64,000 nucleotides of DNA from Brasenia schreberi (taxonomy: Eukaryota; Streptophyta; Magnoliopsida; Nymphaeales; Cabombaceae): NCBI GenBank assembly GCA_036023115.1, contig JAYKKT010000041.1, forward strand, positions 6,560,501 through 6,624,500, written 5' to 3'. Of this stretch, positions 36,235 through 46,897 are shown piece after piece. The number at the start of each line of letters is the position of its first letter. Position 1 is the first letter of the stretch. The translations under genes and the position numbers were made by a program. Under the pieces are notes generated by a model, which was not told the origin of the DNA, searched no databases, and saw nothing but the letters and a program-made list of their open reading frames with translations.

Positions 36235-36740
36235 TCGGGTCTTACAAATAAGAGCGAAGGCTCAATGTGGGTGCGTGCTTGAATTGAAAGACTTACACAC
36301 ACGACATGAAATGAAACCCAAATAGTATAAGTCGGCCCTTACTTGGGTCTTTCAAATAAGAGCGAAAGCTCAATGTGTGTGAGAGTGCTTGAGTTGAAAG
36401 ACTTACTCACTCGACATGAAATGAAACCCAAATAGTATAGGTCGGCCCTTACTTGGGTCTTTTAAATAAGAGCGAAAGCTCAATGTGTGTGAGAGTGCTT
36501 GAATTGAAAGACTTACTCACACGACATGAAATGAAACCCAAATAGTATAGGTCGGCCCTTACTTGGGTCTTTCAAATAAGAGCGAAAGCTCAATGTGTGT
36601 GAGAGTGCTTGAATTGAAAGACTTACTCACACGACATGAAATAAAACCCAAATAGTATAGGTCGGCCCTTACTTGGGTCTTTCAACTAAGAGCGAAAGCT
36701 CAATGTGTGTGAGTGCTTGAATTGAAAGACAACGCACCCA
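36235..36740 (-). repeat. 110-bp tandem array, about five units (A2 3' LTR)
   Basis: Units are marked by AAGAGCGAAAGCTCAATGTG and GGTCGGCCCTTACTTGGG in plus orientation, repeating every 110 bases. It is the inverted counterpart of the 7676-8225 array. Confidence 0.9.
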
Positions 36741-38929
36741 ACTTAAACAAAAACCCTTCGAAAATAAAAATATATATATATATACTTATGTATTAGGGGC
36801 TGATTAGGGCCGTGTGTGTTCAAAATCGTGCACGACTAAGAGAGTGCACATGTGCCAAGCCACGTTATTACAAGCGGGGGGAGGCTATGCTCCGTTATTA
36901 CAACCCCGTATCAAATTGAATCTCAAGCAAGTATACAACTAAAGACCGAGTTTAGACACTTACGAGTAGCTGGTCCGTAGAGGTCTTGCTTGAGCGTGGG
37001 CTTGGGCTTCGCCTTGGGCTGCAAACGGGAGCTCTACGAGGATAGGTGACTAAAGGTGCTGGCCGGCTGCAAGTGGGGCGCGGGATAGGCGCCTCAAAGG
37101 TGGCCGGTTGCAAGTGGATGTCGCCTCGAGGTGGGGGGTTAAAGGGGCTGAACAAGTGTGTTTTTAGGGTCACTAGGGGAGTTGAGTGTTTAGGGAAACT
37201 GGACCTAAAGGAGAGTTTGTGGGAAGGCCGAATGGGACACCTAGGGGAAGGCCGAATGGGATAGGAGGGTTAGGTAGTGGCCGGTAGTTTGGGTTATGCT
37301 AGGTTCGGCTAAGTGAAAAGGGTGGTGGAAAAGGGCTGAGATGATGATAGGGTGGGTGGCTAGGAGTGGAGGGGTAGTAGAGAAGGGTTTTGATAGAGTT
37401 AGAGAGTGCTTACCGGATGGGGAGAAGTGGCGGATGGAAGAGAGAAGCCGGGTGTGGATGGGAGCTCGGCTGGTTCGGTTGGATGAAGGTGGTGGCGTCC
37501 GGCTGGGTGAGGTGATGGAGAGTGGTAGAGGGAAGGTGGCGATGCAGGTAGTGCTGGTGGAGCAGGCGGAGAGTGGAGCAGGCGGGCAGGTGATGGAGAG
37601 TGGTCCCGGCTAGGTGAGGGAATGGGAGAAGGAGAGGGCCCGGCTGGGTGAGGTGAGGGTTCCAGCTTGCAAAACCCGCCCCCAAGGGGGGGGGGGGTTT
37701 AAATAGGGGATGGGTAGGTCGGTTAGGGCTGGGCTTGGGGTAGTGGTTAGGTGGTTTAGGTAGGGTGGTATGTAGATAAGGTGGGCTGGAAAGGGTTGGG
37801 CCAGATATTTTGAAAACTAGGGGTTTGGGTAGATTGTGGGCTAGGGGTGGTTTAGGGGTTTAGGGCTAGGTTAGGTGGTTGGGTTTTAGGGTGAGGTTTA
37901 GTGAGCTAGGTTAGGTGATTAAGCTAGGTTTAGGCTAGGATTAGGGAAATTAATCTAGGATTAGGGAAGTGGGTTAGGTGATTAGGTTGGGATTAGGACG
38001 GGATTAGGGAAGTGGGTTAGGTGATTAGGTTCAGATTAGGGGTGGATTAGGGGTTTAGGCTAGGATTAGGCATTTTGGGGTTAGGTTTAGGTGAAGGAGC
38101 TCCCTTAGCATGGCCCAAAGACCTTGATCACCTCATGTTGGTGCAGCCCTAGGTTAGGTTTTAGCTAATTACAAGCTTAAACCCACTGAATTAGGCTAAC
38201 CCACATGATTAAACCCAAACTTGACACACAAGTCAAGCTTAATACAACACTCTTGATATTTTCCATCCCCACTCTCTCTCATGCCCAATATCCCACGTGA
38301 ATTTCAAGTGGGCCCCACCTCCATTTATGAGAAGGTGATGTGGGCCATGGATATGGATATTGGATTGGATCTCTGGATCCAAATCCAAATCCAAGTCCAC
38401 ATATGGGTTTGGATTGGAATCTGGATATATATGGTCCAGATCCAATCCAAACTGAACTCTGACTCCTTCGAGCTGGGTTCGAAACGGACGATTCGTGCGA
38501 GGCCTGACAGCATCAGTACTCCGTATGCGTTGGGTCTTCGCCAACATAGTCGTCCGCCTCCGTTTCTGCCTTCCGGAGATGACTTCAAATGCTATTTTGA
38601 TAAGAACAGGGTCTTGGACGTTCGAGATCCTGGGGGTGTGAATTAGATACAAGAGTTGCTGTGCCGGGCTCGATGTGTGCTCCGGTTCCGGGCTCTTCTT
38701 AGCTCTCCTGGTCCTGTCTTGATCAGGCCAAGCCACTTCGGGGTTTCAAAACATGTTTTAAAAAGGTTTTAAAAGCTATAATGTATGTTTTCGAAATATA
38801 GAGTTCAAAACGTATGTACAGGGTTGTCTGGAAGGCTCCTGGGTTTCCAGACTCAAAATGGCCCTTTGGGGCTGCTTGTACAAAACCAGGTTTGTTTTAA
38901 GAAGTTTGTGGGATTTCAGGGTGTTTACA

Positions 38930-38942
38930 GATGCCCCTCTTT
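38930..38942 (-). promoter_or_regulatory. Polypurine tract of A2
   Basis: The minus strand reads AAAGAGGGGCATC directly before the 3' LTR start. Confidence 0.87.
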
Positions 38943-40097
38943 GGCCTTGTCCAAATAGATTTGGATAAGGGCAAAGATGACAAACACCCCTTTTATTGTC
39001 TCCCTAGATCTAGCCACGAAAAATATGGGATCGTCCCATTTTTAGCAAAATCTCAATTTACAAACTCTGGTAGGAGGAGATATCATGCCAAAGGGTTTAC
39101 TTATGGAATCTGGTCCTAAAATGGGATCATGTTCATGCAAGTACCATGCGTGGAATGCAAATGACATGGGTGTGGTGCCAAGAGTGGCGACCTCCCAGAG
39201 ACCTGATGTGGTCGAACTCTAGAGACTTACAAGGTCTATTGCTCCAAGTGAGCAAATCCTATGCTGTTCGATGTTCGGTTTTCAAAACTTATTTACAAAA
39301 GCTATTTACAAAAGGGAAAACTGTCTTGAGCCTCGATCCTAAGGATCTCGAGCTCTTCGTGCTTGCCCTTGTTTGAGTCTTAACACTCGCTTATCTAGCG
39401 GAGATTTTATAAGAAGACAAGTTTCATTTTAAATTCCTACGCCTTACTCGAAACGTCGAATTCTCAAACAAGATGAAATTCAAGTAAGTAAATCCTATTT
39501 TTACTTTAGGATTCCTCGAAATGAATCATGCTTTAGCTTGGGATAAGCCAGGGGATGGGAAAGAGATACCACGGTCCCTTCTGAAGCGTCCCGTGGTTTA
39601 AGGCACAGAAGGCGAAGAACTGCTCTTTTTGAGCTTTTTGGCCTCTTTTTCCTTTTTTTCATAGAGGGTCTCCCTTTGGGAGTATTTTTTCTTTAATCCC
39701 TCTTTTTCACACGAGAATCGATTTTCTTTTTGATTCTGGTTTCTTTCTTTTGGAAAGAGACTTTGAATGGGCAATTCCCTTTTGTTTTGGGCCTTTGTTT
39801 TCCTTTTGGAAGGAGAAGAGAAGAGGGGAGGACTTATCCCAAGCATACACTCGATTCATTCCAGATCAGCCTATTTAGAAATAGCACGTACTACTTGCAA
39901 GTATCTTGCTATGTTGAACTAGGCCTTTCTTTGTAAGAAGAGGATTTTGAAATGTAACCACGATTTTGAAAACTCCACTCTTTCACAAGTGCGAATTCTC
40001 TCACTCAGGGTCACACGAGTTCGCCTTTGCACTTTATTCACATGTCTCAGGGCAGCTATCCCTATAAGTTTTCGAAAACTGGAATTTAATCCAGATC
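38943..40097 (-). other. A2 3' untranslated region
   Basis: About 1.15 kb between the pol stop and the polypurine tract, without a conserved reading frame. It is purine-rich around 39600-39830 in element sense. Confidence 0.75.
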
Positions 40098-43000
40098 CTA
40101 CACATGATACTTCTTTAAGTATTGAATATTGATAGGATCTGCTAAATTCCTACCTTCTACATCGATCAACCAATACGAATTGTTCGTAGTGGTTGCCCGT
40201 ACAACATAGGGTCCATCCCAGTTGGGGCGCCACTTGCCTAGGGGGTGTGGGCCACGATGATGGATGGTTTTTAAGACCAGATCTCCCACTTCAAAGTGGC
40301 GAGGTCTTATGTGTTTGCCATAATGTCGGGCTATCCTTTGCCGGTATGCACGAGCATGATCCATGGCAAGGAGTCGCCTCTCATCTAGCAAATCTAGTTC
40401 GGCCATCCTAGCATGTTGTAGCGTCTCTAGGGGGAGGTCGAGTGCTATGGATGTATGGAATGAATGCAGTTGAGTATGAATGGGAAGAATGGCGTTTGTG
40501 CCATAGACCAACTCGAATGGTGTGGCATTCGTGGGAGTCCGGATGGAAGTCCTATAAGCCCACAAGGCTTCATCCAGCTTCTCGTGCCACGTCCTACCCT
40601 TCTCTAAGGTTTTCTCAATAATACTAATGAGAGTCTTGTTTGTGGCTTCGGCTTGGCCGTTGCCTTGAGGGTAGTAGGGCGAGGAGAAGTGGTGAGTTAT
40701 GCCATATGTGTTGCACAACTTAACCATCCGCTCATTCTTGAATGGGGTACCATTATCAGACACAAGGTCTCGTGAAACTCCAAATCGAGCCAAGATATTC
40801 CTCCGGATGAAAGCCACCACATGTTGCCCCATTACATTTGTTAGGGAAATGGCTTCCACCCACTTGGAGAAATACTCCGTGGCTGCTAAAATAAAACGAT
40901 GCCCATTCGAGGCCTTTGGAAATATTGGGCCTACAATGTCAAACGCCCACATGGTAAATGGCCAGGGGCTGACCACGGAATGCAATGCAGATGAAGGGAT
41001 ATGAATGGCGTGCCCATGCACTTGACATGGATGACACTTCCTAACATGATCGTGACAATCCTTTTTCAGGGTGGACCAAAAATAGCCCCCTCTAAGTATT
41101 TTCATCGCCATCATGTTGGCATTAACATGACCTCCACATTCTCCATCGTGGAACTCATGCATTACTATCCTAGCCTCCTCTAGGTCGATACACCTAAGCA
41201 GAATGCCGGTAAAACTCTTTTTGTATAAGACCCCACCCAGCATGGTGTATCGGGTTGAAATCTTACGAATGAATGCCTTATCTTTGGATGTGGCATCCTC
41301 GGCAAATCCCCCATTTTCTAAAAATTGTTTTATGTCATAGAACCAGGGTTTTTCAATAGACTCTGGGTTGTTTTGGCAAATATCCAAGTTGTGTGTGGAT
41401 GGATGGGGCGCATGCCATATTTCCAAAGATCTGGTCCCTGAAATGGGATCGACCTTCAGGACTGAACCCAAGGAGGAGAGGGCATCGGCGATGCCATTGT
41501 CCTCTCTTCCCACGTGTGTGAGCTTACACGACTGGAAGGATTGGACCAATCGAGTGGCCAACTCGTGATATGGAAGTAGTTTCTCATTACGTACTTGCCA
41601 AATTTTTAAAACCTGGTTTATGACAAGGAGCGAATCTCCAAAGACCTCGATGCATGATGCCCCTAGAGTTTTCGAAATCCTTAAGCCTTGTATGAGTGCT
41701 TCATACTCAGCTATGTTGTTGGAACATTCGAAATCTAAGCGGACTGCTATGGGAATCTCGCCCTTTTCAGGGGAGATTAGGATGATCCCGGCACCAGCCC
41801 CTCGTTGGTTTCGTGCCCCATCGAAGTGCATCTTCCACACTTGGTTTTCGAAAGAATTTGCCAAAATGTGGTTTTGAAAATGGTTTTGTAATATGCCTTC
41901 ATCAGGCATTTCGACAAGAGTGGGATATGCGTCCTCTAAGGGGAATTCAGCCACGTAATCTGCTAGGGCTTGCCCCTTAATGGAGATCTGGTGATGGTAT
42001 TTCAGATCATACTCCATTAGAAGGAGTTGCCATTTGCCCAATCTACCCGTGAGAATGGGTTTTTCGAACAGGTGCTTGATTAGATCAAGCTTGGACACTA
42101 TCCAGATCTCATGATCTAGGAAATAGTGTCCGAACTTCTGGCAGGCCCAAACTAGGGCCAAGCACGTCTTCTCCATGGCTTGATAATTTTGTTCATAAGC
42201 CAAGAGAGTTTTCGAAATATAGTAGATGGCATACTCCTTATGGGTGTCATCCTTGTATTGAGCCAACAGGGCTCCTAAAGCATTTACATGCACGGAGATG
42301 TATAATAAAAGCGGTGGAGGATTCAAAACGGGGGGATTAACCAAGTATGCCTTCAATCTCTCGAAGGACTTTTGGCATTCGTCATCCCATAAGAATTTCG
42401 TACCCTTCCTCAACAGTTTGTTGAAGGGTTCGCATCTAGTTGCCAGATTCGATATGAATCGGCGCACGGATTGTAATCGACCCTGGAGGCTACGGATTTG
42501 GGTGAGATTGGAGGGTGGAGCCATGTCTATGATGGCTCGACACTTAGAGGGGTCGACTTCTATTCCCCTTTGGCTCACCATAAAGCCTAGAAGCTTCCCT
42601 GATTCCACCCCGAACACACATTTTTGAGGGTTTAGCTTTACTTTGTAAAGCCTAAGCCTTTCGAAAATCTTTTGTAAACATTCGATATGGGTGCATCGAG
42701 TTTTGGATTTCGCCAAGAGATCATCTACATACACTTCTACAAGCTCATGAATTTGATCATGGAAGATCGTGTTCATGGCTCGTTGGTATGTTGCGCCGGC
42801 ATTTTTCAAACCAAAGGGCATGACTGTATAGCAGTACGTGCCCCATGGGGTTGTGAAGGCGGTCTTACCCTGATCTCGTGGACTTAGTTTGATTTGATTA
42901 TAGCCTGAATAGCCATCCATGAATGAAAACATTTCATGATTTGCAGTACTATCGACTATCAAATCTATGTTGGGTAAAGGATAATTATCCTTTGGAGTGG

Positions 43001-43772
43001 CTTTATTCAGGTTTCTGAAATCGATGCATATTCGAATTTTCCCATTGGCTTTTCGAACCACAACGATATTTGACAACCAATCAGAATACGCAATGGGTTT
43101 TATAAGTCCAGCTTTTAGCAGATCTTCTAAACCCTCTTTGACTTGCGTGTGTACATTCGGGTGTATTTTCCTAAGCCTCTGCTTTATGGGTTTTACACAT
43201 GCATCTAAGGGAAGACGATGCTCGACTATGCTGGGATCTATGCCCGGCATGTCTTCATACGTCCATGCAAATACATCTAAATAGGTTCGTAGAAATGCAA
43301 TGAATGCTAACTTTTCAGTTTCATGCAAGCAAGCGCCTATTTTGATGGTTTTGGGATTGGAATCATCCCCTAGGTTCACCTCTATGAAATCTCCTCCTAC
43401 TGATTGGGAAGGTCTTTCAAAATCGAGAATTCTATGAAATTCTGGGAGCTCAGAAGTGGGATCTTCCTCAAGGGGATCCACTTCTGGGCTTTGATCATTC
43501 TCGTGGGCTATAAACCCGAGGGAACTTGATGCGTGGTTTTCAAAATGACCTGGTTTTGTACTTGGATTTTCAAGTGATTTCGAAATTTTTGGTCTGGCTA
43601 TGCAGACGACGTTTCTTTCGAAATCCTTTTCTTTTGCTAAAGTCCTACCAGGAGTAGCTATGTACAAAATCTTTTTGGTATTTTCTAAATTTTCGATTTT
43701 TTTGGGTTTTTGTAAAACAAGAACTTTGGGAACTATACAAAGCACTCTTTTTTCGATTTTTTGTTTTTCCAT
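40098..43772 (-). CDS. pol: Full-length Pol polyprotein, 1,224 aa (RT - RNase H - archaeal RNase H - integrase)
   Basis: Pol copies the element RNA and inserts the DNA. A lysine-rich start and acidic linker (1-180) are followed by RT (about 185-460, MDGYSGYNQ near 286, YVDD near 348-351), RNase H (about 470-600) and archaeal-type RNase H (opening MHFDGARN near 647). Integrase follows, with a zinc segment H-x-x-x-H...CHPC (about 865-915) and a catalytic triad near D945, D1005 and E1042; a C-terminal barrel-like end reads IQYLKKYHV. All catalytic motifs I can check are present. The chosen ATG at 43772 is internal: homology with element B begins farther upstream, at 43864, where this copy stops after seven codons. 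A shortened N-terminus or loss of translation is therefore possible. The dual RNase H places it in the Tat lineage. Confidence 0.93.
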   Translation of the reverse strand: MEKQKIEKRVLCIVPKVLVLQKPKKIENLENTKKILYIATPGRTLAKEKDFERNVVCIARPKISKSLENPSTKPGHFENHASSSLGFIAHENDQSPEVDPLEEDPTSELPEFHRILDFERPSQSVGGDFIEVNLGDDSNPKTIKIGACLHETEKLAFIAFLRTYLDVFAWTYEDMPGIDPSIVEHRLPLDACVKPIKQRLRKIHPNVHTQVKEGLEDLLKAGLIKPIAYSDWLSNIVVVRKANGKIRICIDFRNLNKATPKDNYPLPNIDLIVDSTANHEMFSFMDGYSGYNQIKLSPRDQGKTAFTTPWGTYCYTVMPFGLKNAGATYQRAMNTIFHDQIHELVEVYVDDLLAKSKTRCTHIECLQKIFERLRLYKVKLNPQKCVFGVESGKLLGFMVSQRGIEVDPSKCRAIIDMAPPSNLTQIRSLQGRLQSVRRFISNLATRCEPFNKLLRKGTKFLWDDECQKSFERLKAYLVNPPVLNPPPLLLYISVHVNALGALLAQYKDDTHKEYAIYYISKTLLAYEQNYQAMEKTCLALVWACQKFGHYFLDHEIWIVSKLDLIKHLFEKPILTGRLGKWQLLLMEYDLKYHHQISIKGQALADYVAEFPLEDAYPTLVEMPDEGILQNHFQNHILANSFENQVWKMHFDGARNQRGAGAGIILISPEKGEIPIAVRLDFECSNNIAEYEALIQGLRISKTLGASCIEVFGDSLLVINQVLKIWQVRNEKLLPYHELATRLVQSFQSCKLTHVGREDNGIADALSSLGSVLKVDPISGTRSLEIWHAPHPSTHNLDICQNNPESIEKPWFYDIKQFLENGGFAEDATSKDKAFIRKISTRYTMLGGVLYKKSFTGILLRCIDLEEARIVMHEFHDGECGGHVNANMMAMKILRGGYFWSTLKKDCHDHVRKCHPCQVHGHAIHIPSSALHSVVSPWPFTMWAFDIVGPIFPKASNGHRFILAATEYFSKWVEAISLTNVMGQHVVAFIRRNILARFGVSRDLVSDNGTPFKNERMVKLCNTYGITHHFSSPYYPQGNGQAEATNKTLISIIEKTLEKGRTWHEKLDEALWAYRTSIRTPTNATPFELVYGTNAILPIHTQLHSFHTSIALDLPLETLQHARMAELDLLDERRLLAMDHARAYRQRIARHYGKHIRPRHFEVGDLVLKTIHHRGPHPLGKWRPNWDGPYVVRATTTNNSYWLIDVEGRNLADPINIQYLKKYHV

Positions 43773-43865
43773 TGTTTTTGGTTTTCTTGTCTTTTCGATT
43801 TTTTTTTATTTTAAGTTTTTTCAAATGTTTTTGGTATTTTTTAGAAAAAGGGATCTTCCGTCATA

Positions 43866-43880
43866 CCTACAAAGGGAAAA
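43866..43880 (-). promoter_or_regulatory. Acceptor-like site before pol of A2
   Basis: In element sense, GTTTTCCCTTTGTAG ends at 43867, 2 nt before an ATG, matching the site at 33726 in element B. Between the two copies the pyrimidine tract changes while the AG and ATG stay. Confidence 0.45.
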
Positions 43881-44012
43881 CACTACGGGTTAGACTCGGA
43901 ATAGGAGGTCTAAACCATAGGTTTCTTCTAAGACAGGCTCCGGGGCACCCTTGACCCAGGTGGTCACAGGGGGTGGCTTCGGCGGTATTCGGGGAGTGTA
44001 GCCGATCCCATA

Positions 44013-44981
44013 TCAGCTTGGGTTGGCCCTAGGCAGGATGGAATCTAGGAGACACTGGTTTTGTGCCCCTAGACTCTTGTAAGGCGTGTAGCCCATGTTC
44101 AATAACATGTTCCACGACTTTTTATTTTTTGAAAAGGTTGGATATAAGTCGTGGTCCTGGAATATGCTATCGTCCATATTAGGCTCGTATGGCCTTTTGT
44201 CCAGGGGTTTTGGAAATAGGGAACGTTTGGGTTTTCCTAGGAGGATTAGAGTCGGGAGGGGGCCTGCTTTGGGCGGCCCCTTCACACATACAACCTTCCT
44301 AGGGTTGTTCAACACGAGCCAAGATGGCTCAACCATAATTTGCCCCAGGTTAGCCTCATGGGCCTGGGAGCTTGATAAACAAGGGGAGTTTATGATCCCC
44401 TGAAGCTGTGGGTGACTCTCACCTAGGATCACTACGACCTGGTCCCTAAAAGGGATCTTGACACACCTGTGGAAGGTGGATGGCACAGCGCACAAGCTGT
44501 GTATCCAGGGCCTTCCCAGCAACAGGTTATAATGGGGGTGGATGTCCAAGACATGAAACACCCCCGTGTGTTCGATCCCTCCCATTTCCATTGGGAGTTC
44601 GATGGATCCTAAAGGTCTAGACACATTCCCATCGTATCCAGTGAAAACGATGGGGTTTGGGTTCACTGAAGTCAAGGTGACTCCGATTTTGTACGCCACA
44701 TGAAGTGGAAGGATGTTGAGCCCTCCTCCACCATCGACTAGGCACCTGTCCAGAGAGTGGTTGTTTAGAACCACCTCGATATGCAGGGCCTGGTTATGGG
44801 TTTCGTACGGTCTATCTACATCATCTTCCGAAAAGGTGATGGGCGATTTTGCTCCTAATAAAGCCACTTGGGCAGACAAGGATTCCGGACTTATGTTCGA
44901 ATCAACCTTGGCCCTTTCTAGAATTTTCTCTAATACAAGTCTATGCCTATGCGAGGTTTTGATAAGCTCTAGGATAGACAT
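44013..44981 (-). pseudogene. pro: A2 protease region
   Basis: The open frame has 322 codons from a homology-internal methionine (MSILELIKTS) and includes the retropepsin-like motif LVDGGGGLNILPLHVAYKIG and the later LLLGRPWIHSL. It is open across the whole protease domain, ending at RANPS near 44013, about 75 codons before the end seen in element B. It is out of frame with upstream gag because of a 7-base deletion near 45085 and a 1-base insertion near 45390, so gag-protease cannot be made as one protein. The aspartic protease would release Gag and Pol proteins. The unusual D-G-G-G-G site is shared by all copies here. Confidence 0.85.
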
Positions 44982-45025
44982 ATGAATAGGAATCTTTGAA
45001 AGGTGGTTTTCGAAATCATAAGGAT

Positions 45026-46754
45026 TTAGGATGATTTTCTCCTTATCTGCTTTTGGCAGACCACTAGGGATACATGCTTTTGAGGCACACTGACCACCTT
45101 TTGAGCACCTTGAAGGTGCGGGGGTTGATAGATCCTCCCGGATCTAGTGACGTCCCCCATGACCAGCCTAGGGTTCGCGCTAAACTTGGCTCTAAGGATG
45201 AGCTGAGGAGAACCTTGGATTTTCAAAACTGGTTTTATCGGGGTTTCCACTTTTGGTGGTCCCCGAATGACAACTTGGGCAGGCCTCTTGTATAGTACAA
45301 GGATGGGCGCACAAGTAGGTCGACCAAGTTCCGGCTTTTGCGCTAGTTCCTTGGAAATGGTGAGGGTACATACCTCCTTTCCTTTCCCACTGCCCACTGG
45401 CGTGTTTGGGAAAGGGTTCCTTGAAGATAGCTTGAGGTGGCTCAGGTTCCGCAGTGACCTGGAGCCGGCCTTCTGCTATCAAGTTCTCAATTTTGTTTAA
45501 AAGAGAGAAGCAGCGTTTGGTATCATGGCCTTTGAGCCGATGATACTTACAAAATCGGTTTAAATACCCCCCCTTGGATGTGACTCCTTCGGGGATTTCA
45601 GGGAGTTCGATCATGCCCTGGGCAAGTAAGAGGTCTAGGACCTCCGACACAGGTTGCCCCAGCGGAGTATACTCCCGTTTTTCAACCGGTTTTTGAAAAT
45701 TGCGTTCTCTCTTATTTTCTAATTTTTCAAAATTTTTGGAAGTGCCTGCCATGCATGGATCCACCCGGACATTGGCTATTTTATGGGGCTTTGCCCCTTT
45801 GTCCGTCGTGGGCAGCCCATATACGATGGGCTTTTCCAAACGGGTTTTTGGAATGGCACTTCCTTTCCATAAGTGGTCGTATGTCCCTTTTCGCAAGTTG
45901 GTTTCGAAAAGGGAGGCCTTTTTGATCAACTTATGGAAAGTTGAAATCTCATGGAGCGAGAGAAGGGTTTTTAACTCGCTTTTGAAATTATCCAGGATGA
46001 GCATTACTGCGCATCCTTCGGATATGGGCTCTCGCACTTGGCCCAAAAGCGACCTCCATCTTATAATGAAGGCATGTACGTCTTCGTTCATGCCTTACTT
46101 TGTATCCCTTAAGGTATTCAGGGTTGGCGTGACTTCTACGTTGTGTGCAAATCTTTGCATGAACCAGTTCGCTAACTCTTCAAAAGTAGCGAACTGGCTT
46201 AAGTCGTAGGAAGCCAGCCATTTGGCAGCTGTGCCTTTAAGGGATAGAGGGAACCAATACACCCATTTCATCGAGTCCTTTTTCTTCTTATGGGCTCGAC
46301 ATGAGAAAAGCTGCAAGTAAGACCTAGGGTCTCCCATGCCATCATACCGATGGAAGTTCGGTATTTCATCGTCACTGTCTGTTTCGTAGTCCATAGGAAG
46401 GAAATCAGACAGGGCGTAGCTTCTTTTCTCTTTATTCTGCCCTTTCAGCAGCTGCTGTAGGGCTTTACGGTCCTTTTGTGTGAAGGACTCGTGGTATTGG
46501 TTGCCTTCCATTACGGAGGCCTCTTTTTGCTTGCGAGGTTTTTCAGATTTCTTTTTAGGCCTTTGTTCACCGTTTGATGAACATGAATCGCCTACTTCAA
46601 CCTCTTGGCTGAGAGCATCGATTTTGGCCTCAAACTCCCTTCTCAAGTCCTCGATTTCATCTAGTTTTATTTTGTTTTTAAAAATCCTCCTAGAGTGAGA
46701 ACTTGATGCGCATGAGCCTTGGCTCGACACTTCACTTGGATTGGATTTTGACAT
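45026..46754 (-). pseudogene. gag: A2 gag, one nonsense and two frameshift lesions
   Basis: Gag forms the particle shell and binds RNA. The ATG at 46754 (MSKSNPSEVS) lies 25 nt after an acceptor-like CTTAG. The capsid-like segment has KKKKDSMKWVYWFPLSLKG and FEELANWFMQRFAHN. A TAA at 46095-46097 replaces the CAA seen in element B. The frame then stays open through the knuckle CKYHRLKGHDTKRC (C-x2-H-x4-H-x4-C, about 45535), the variant usual in the Tat lineage. A 1-base insertion near 45390 and a 7-base deletion near 45085 shift the frame toward protease. The N-terminal half is otherwise well kept. Confidence 0.9.
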
Positions 46755-46779
46755 GCTTTTCAAGCTTTTTCAAAATATC

Positions 46780-46800
46780 CTAAGTACAAGCAAAAGAAAA
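46780..46800 (-). promoter_or_regulatory. Acceptor-like site before gag (A2)
   Basis: In element sense, TTTTCTTTTGCTTGTACTTAG ends at 46780, 25 nt before the gag ATG. Element B has TCTTCTTTCATTTCATAG ending at 51415, and A' has CATTTTCATATCTAG ending at 13238, at 23-25 nt from their ATGs. Sequence around them differs, which argues for selection on the site. Confidence 0.5.
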
Positions 46801-46875
46801 CAAGTTAAAACGACACCTTTTTACAAAATTTTCGCAAGACTTCTCCAAGCAAACTCGATTTTTGAAAAGGCTCAC

Positions 46876-46893
46876 GTCCCACCAGGCGTGCCA
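46876..46893 (-). promoter_or_regulatory. Primer-binding site of A2
   Basis: The minus strand reads TGGCACGCCTGGTGGGAC, 4 nt inside the 5' LTR end. There is one base change from the sites of A' and B. Confidence 0.75.
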
Positions 46894-46897
46894 AATC

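Larger units (their letters stand above)
35534..38929 (-). repeat. 3' LTR of A2 (3,396 bp)
   Basis: It runs from TGTAGACACC to GTGTTTACA. In plus coordinates: U5 module (hairpin II 35692-35711, hairpin I 35776-35806), 14-bp repeat (36100-36215), 110-bp array (36235-36740), GGAG..CTCC motif (36868-36915), donor-like site (ACTTAC, 36957-36962), leader, 12-G run (37686-37697) beside TATA (37698-37706), TTAGG-rich U3 (37740-38090), GGATY cluster (38340-38440). It differs from the 5' LTR by scattered substitutions, an 8-base deletion near 36850 and homopolymer length. Confidence 0.95.

Noticed and set aside
38239..38736. A 165-codon frame near the LTR start, also present at 49613-50110, 217-726 and in part at 5670-6056
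   Set aside because: It lies in U3 upstream of TATA, is low in complexity (DLDLD, NPNP from the GGATTT repeats) and is shared only because the LTRs are recent copies. No known domain.
39480..39515. GTAAGTAAA...TTTACTTTAG as a tiny intron
   Set aside because: It is antisense to the element and only about 30 nt; it is better read as a short hairpin in the 3' UTR.
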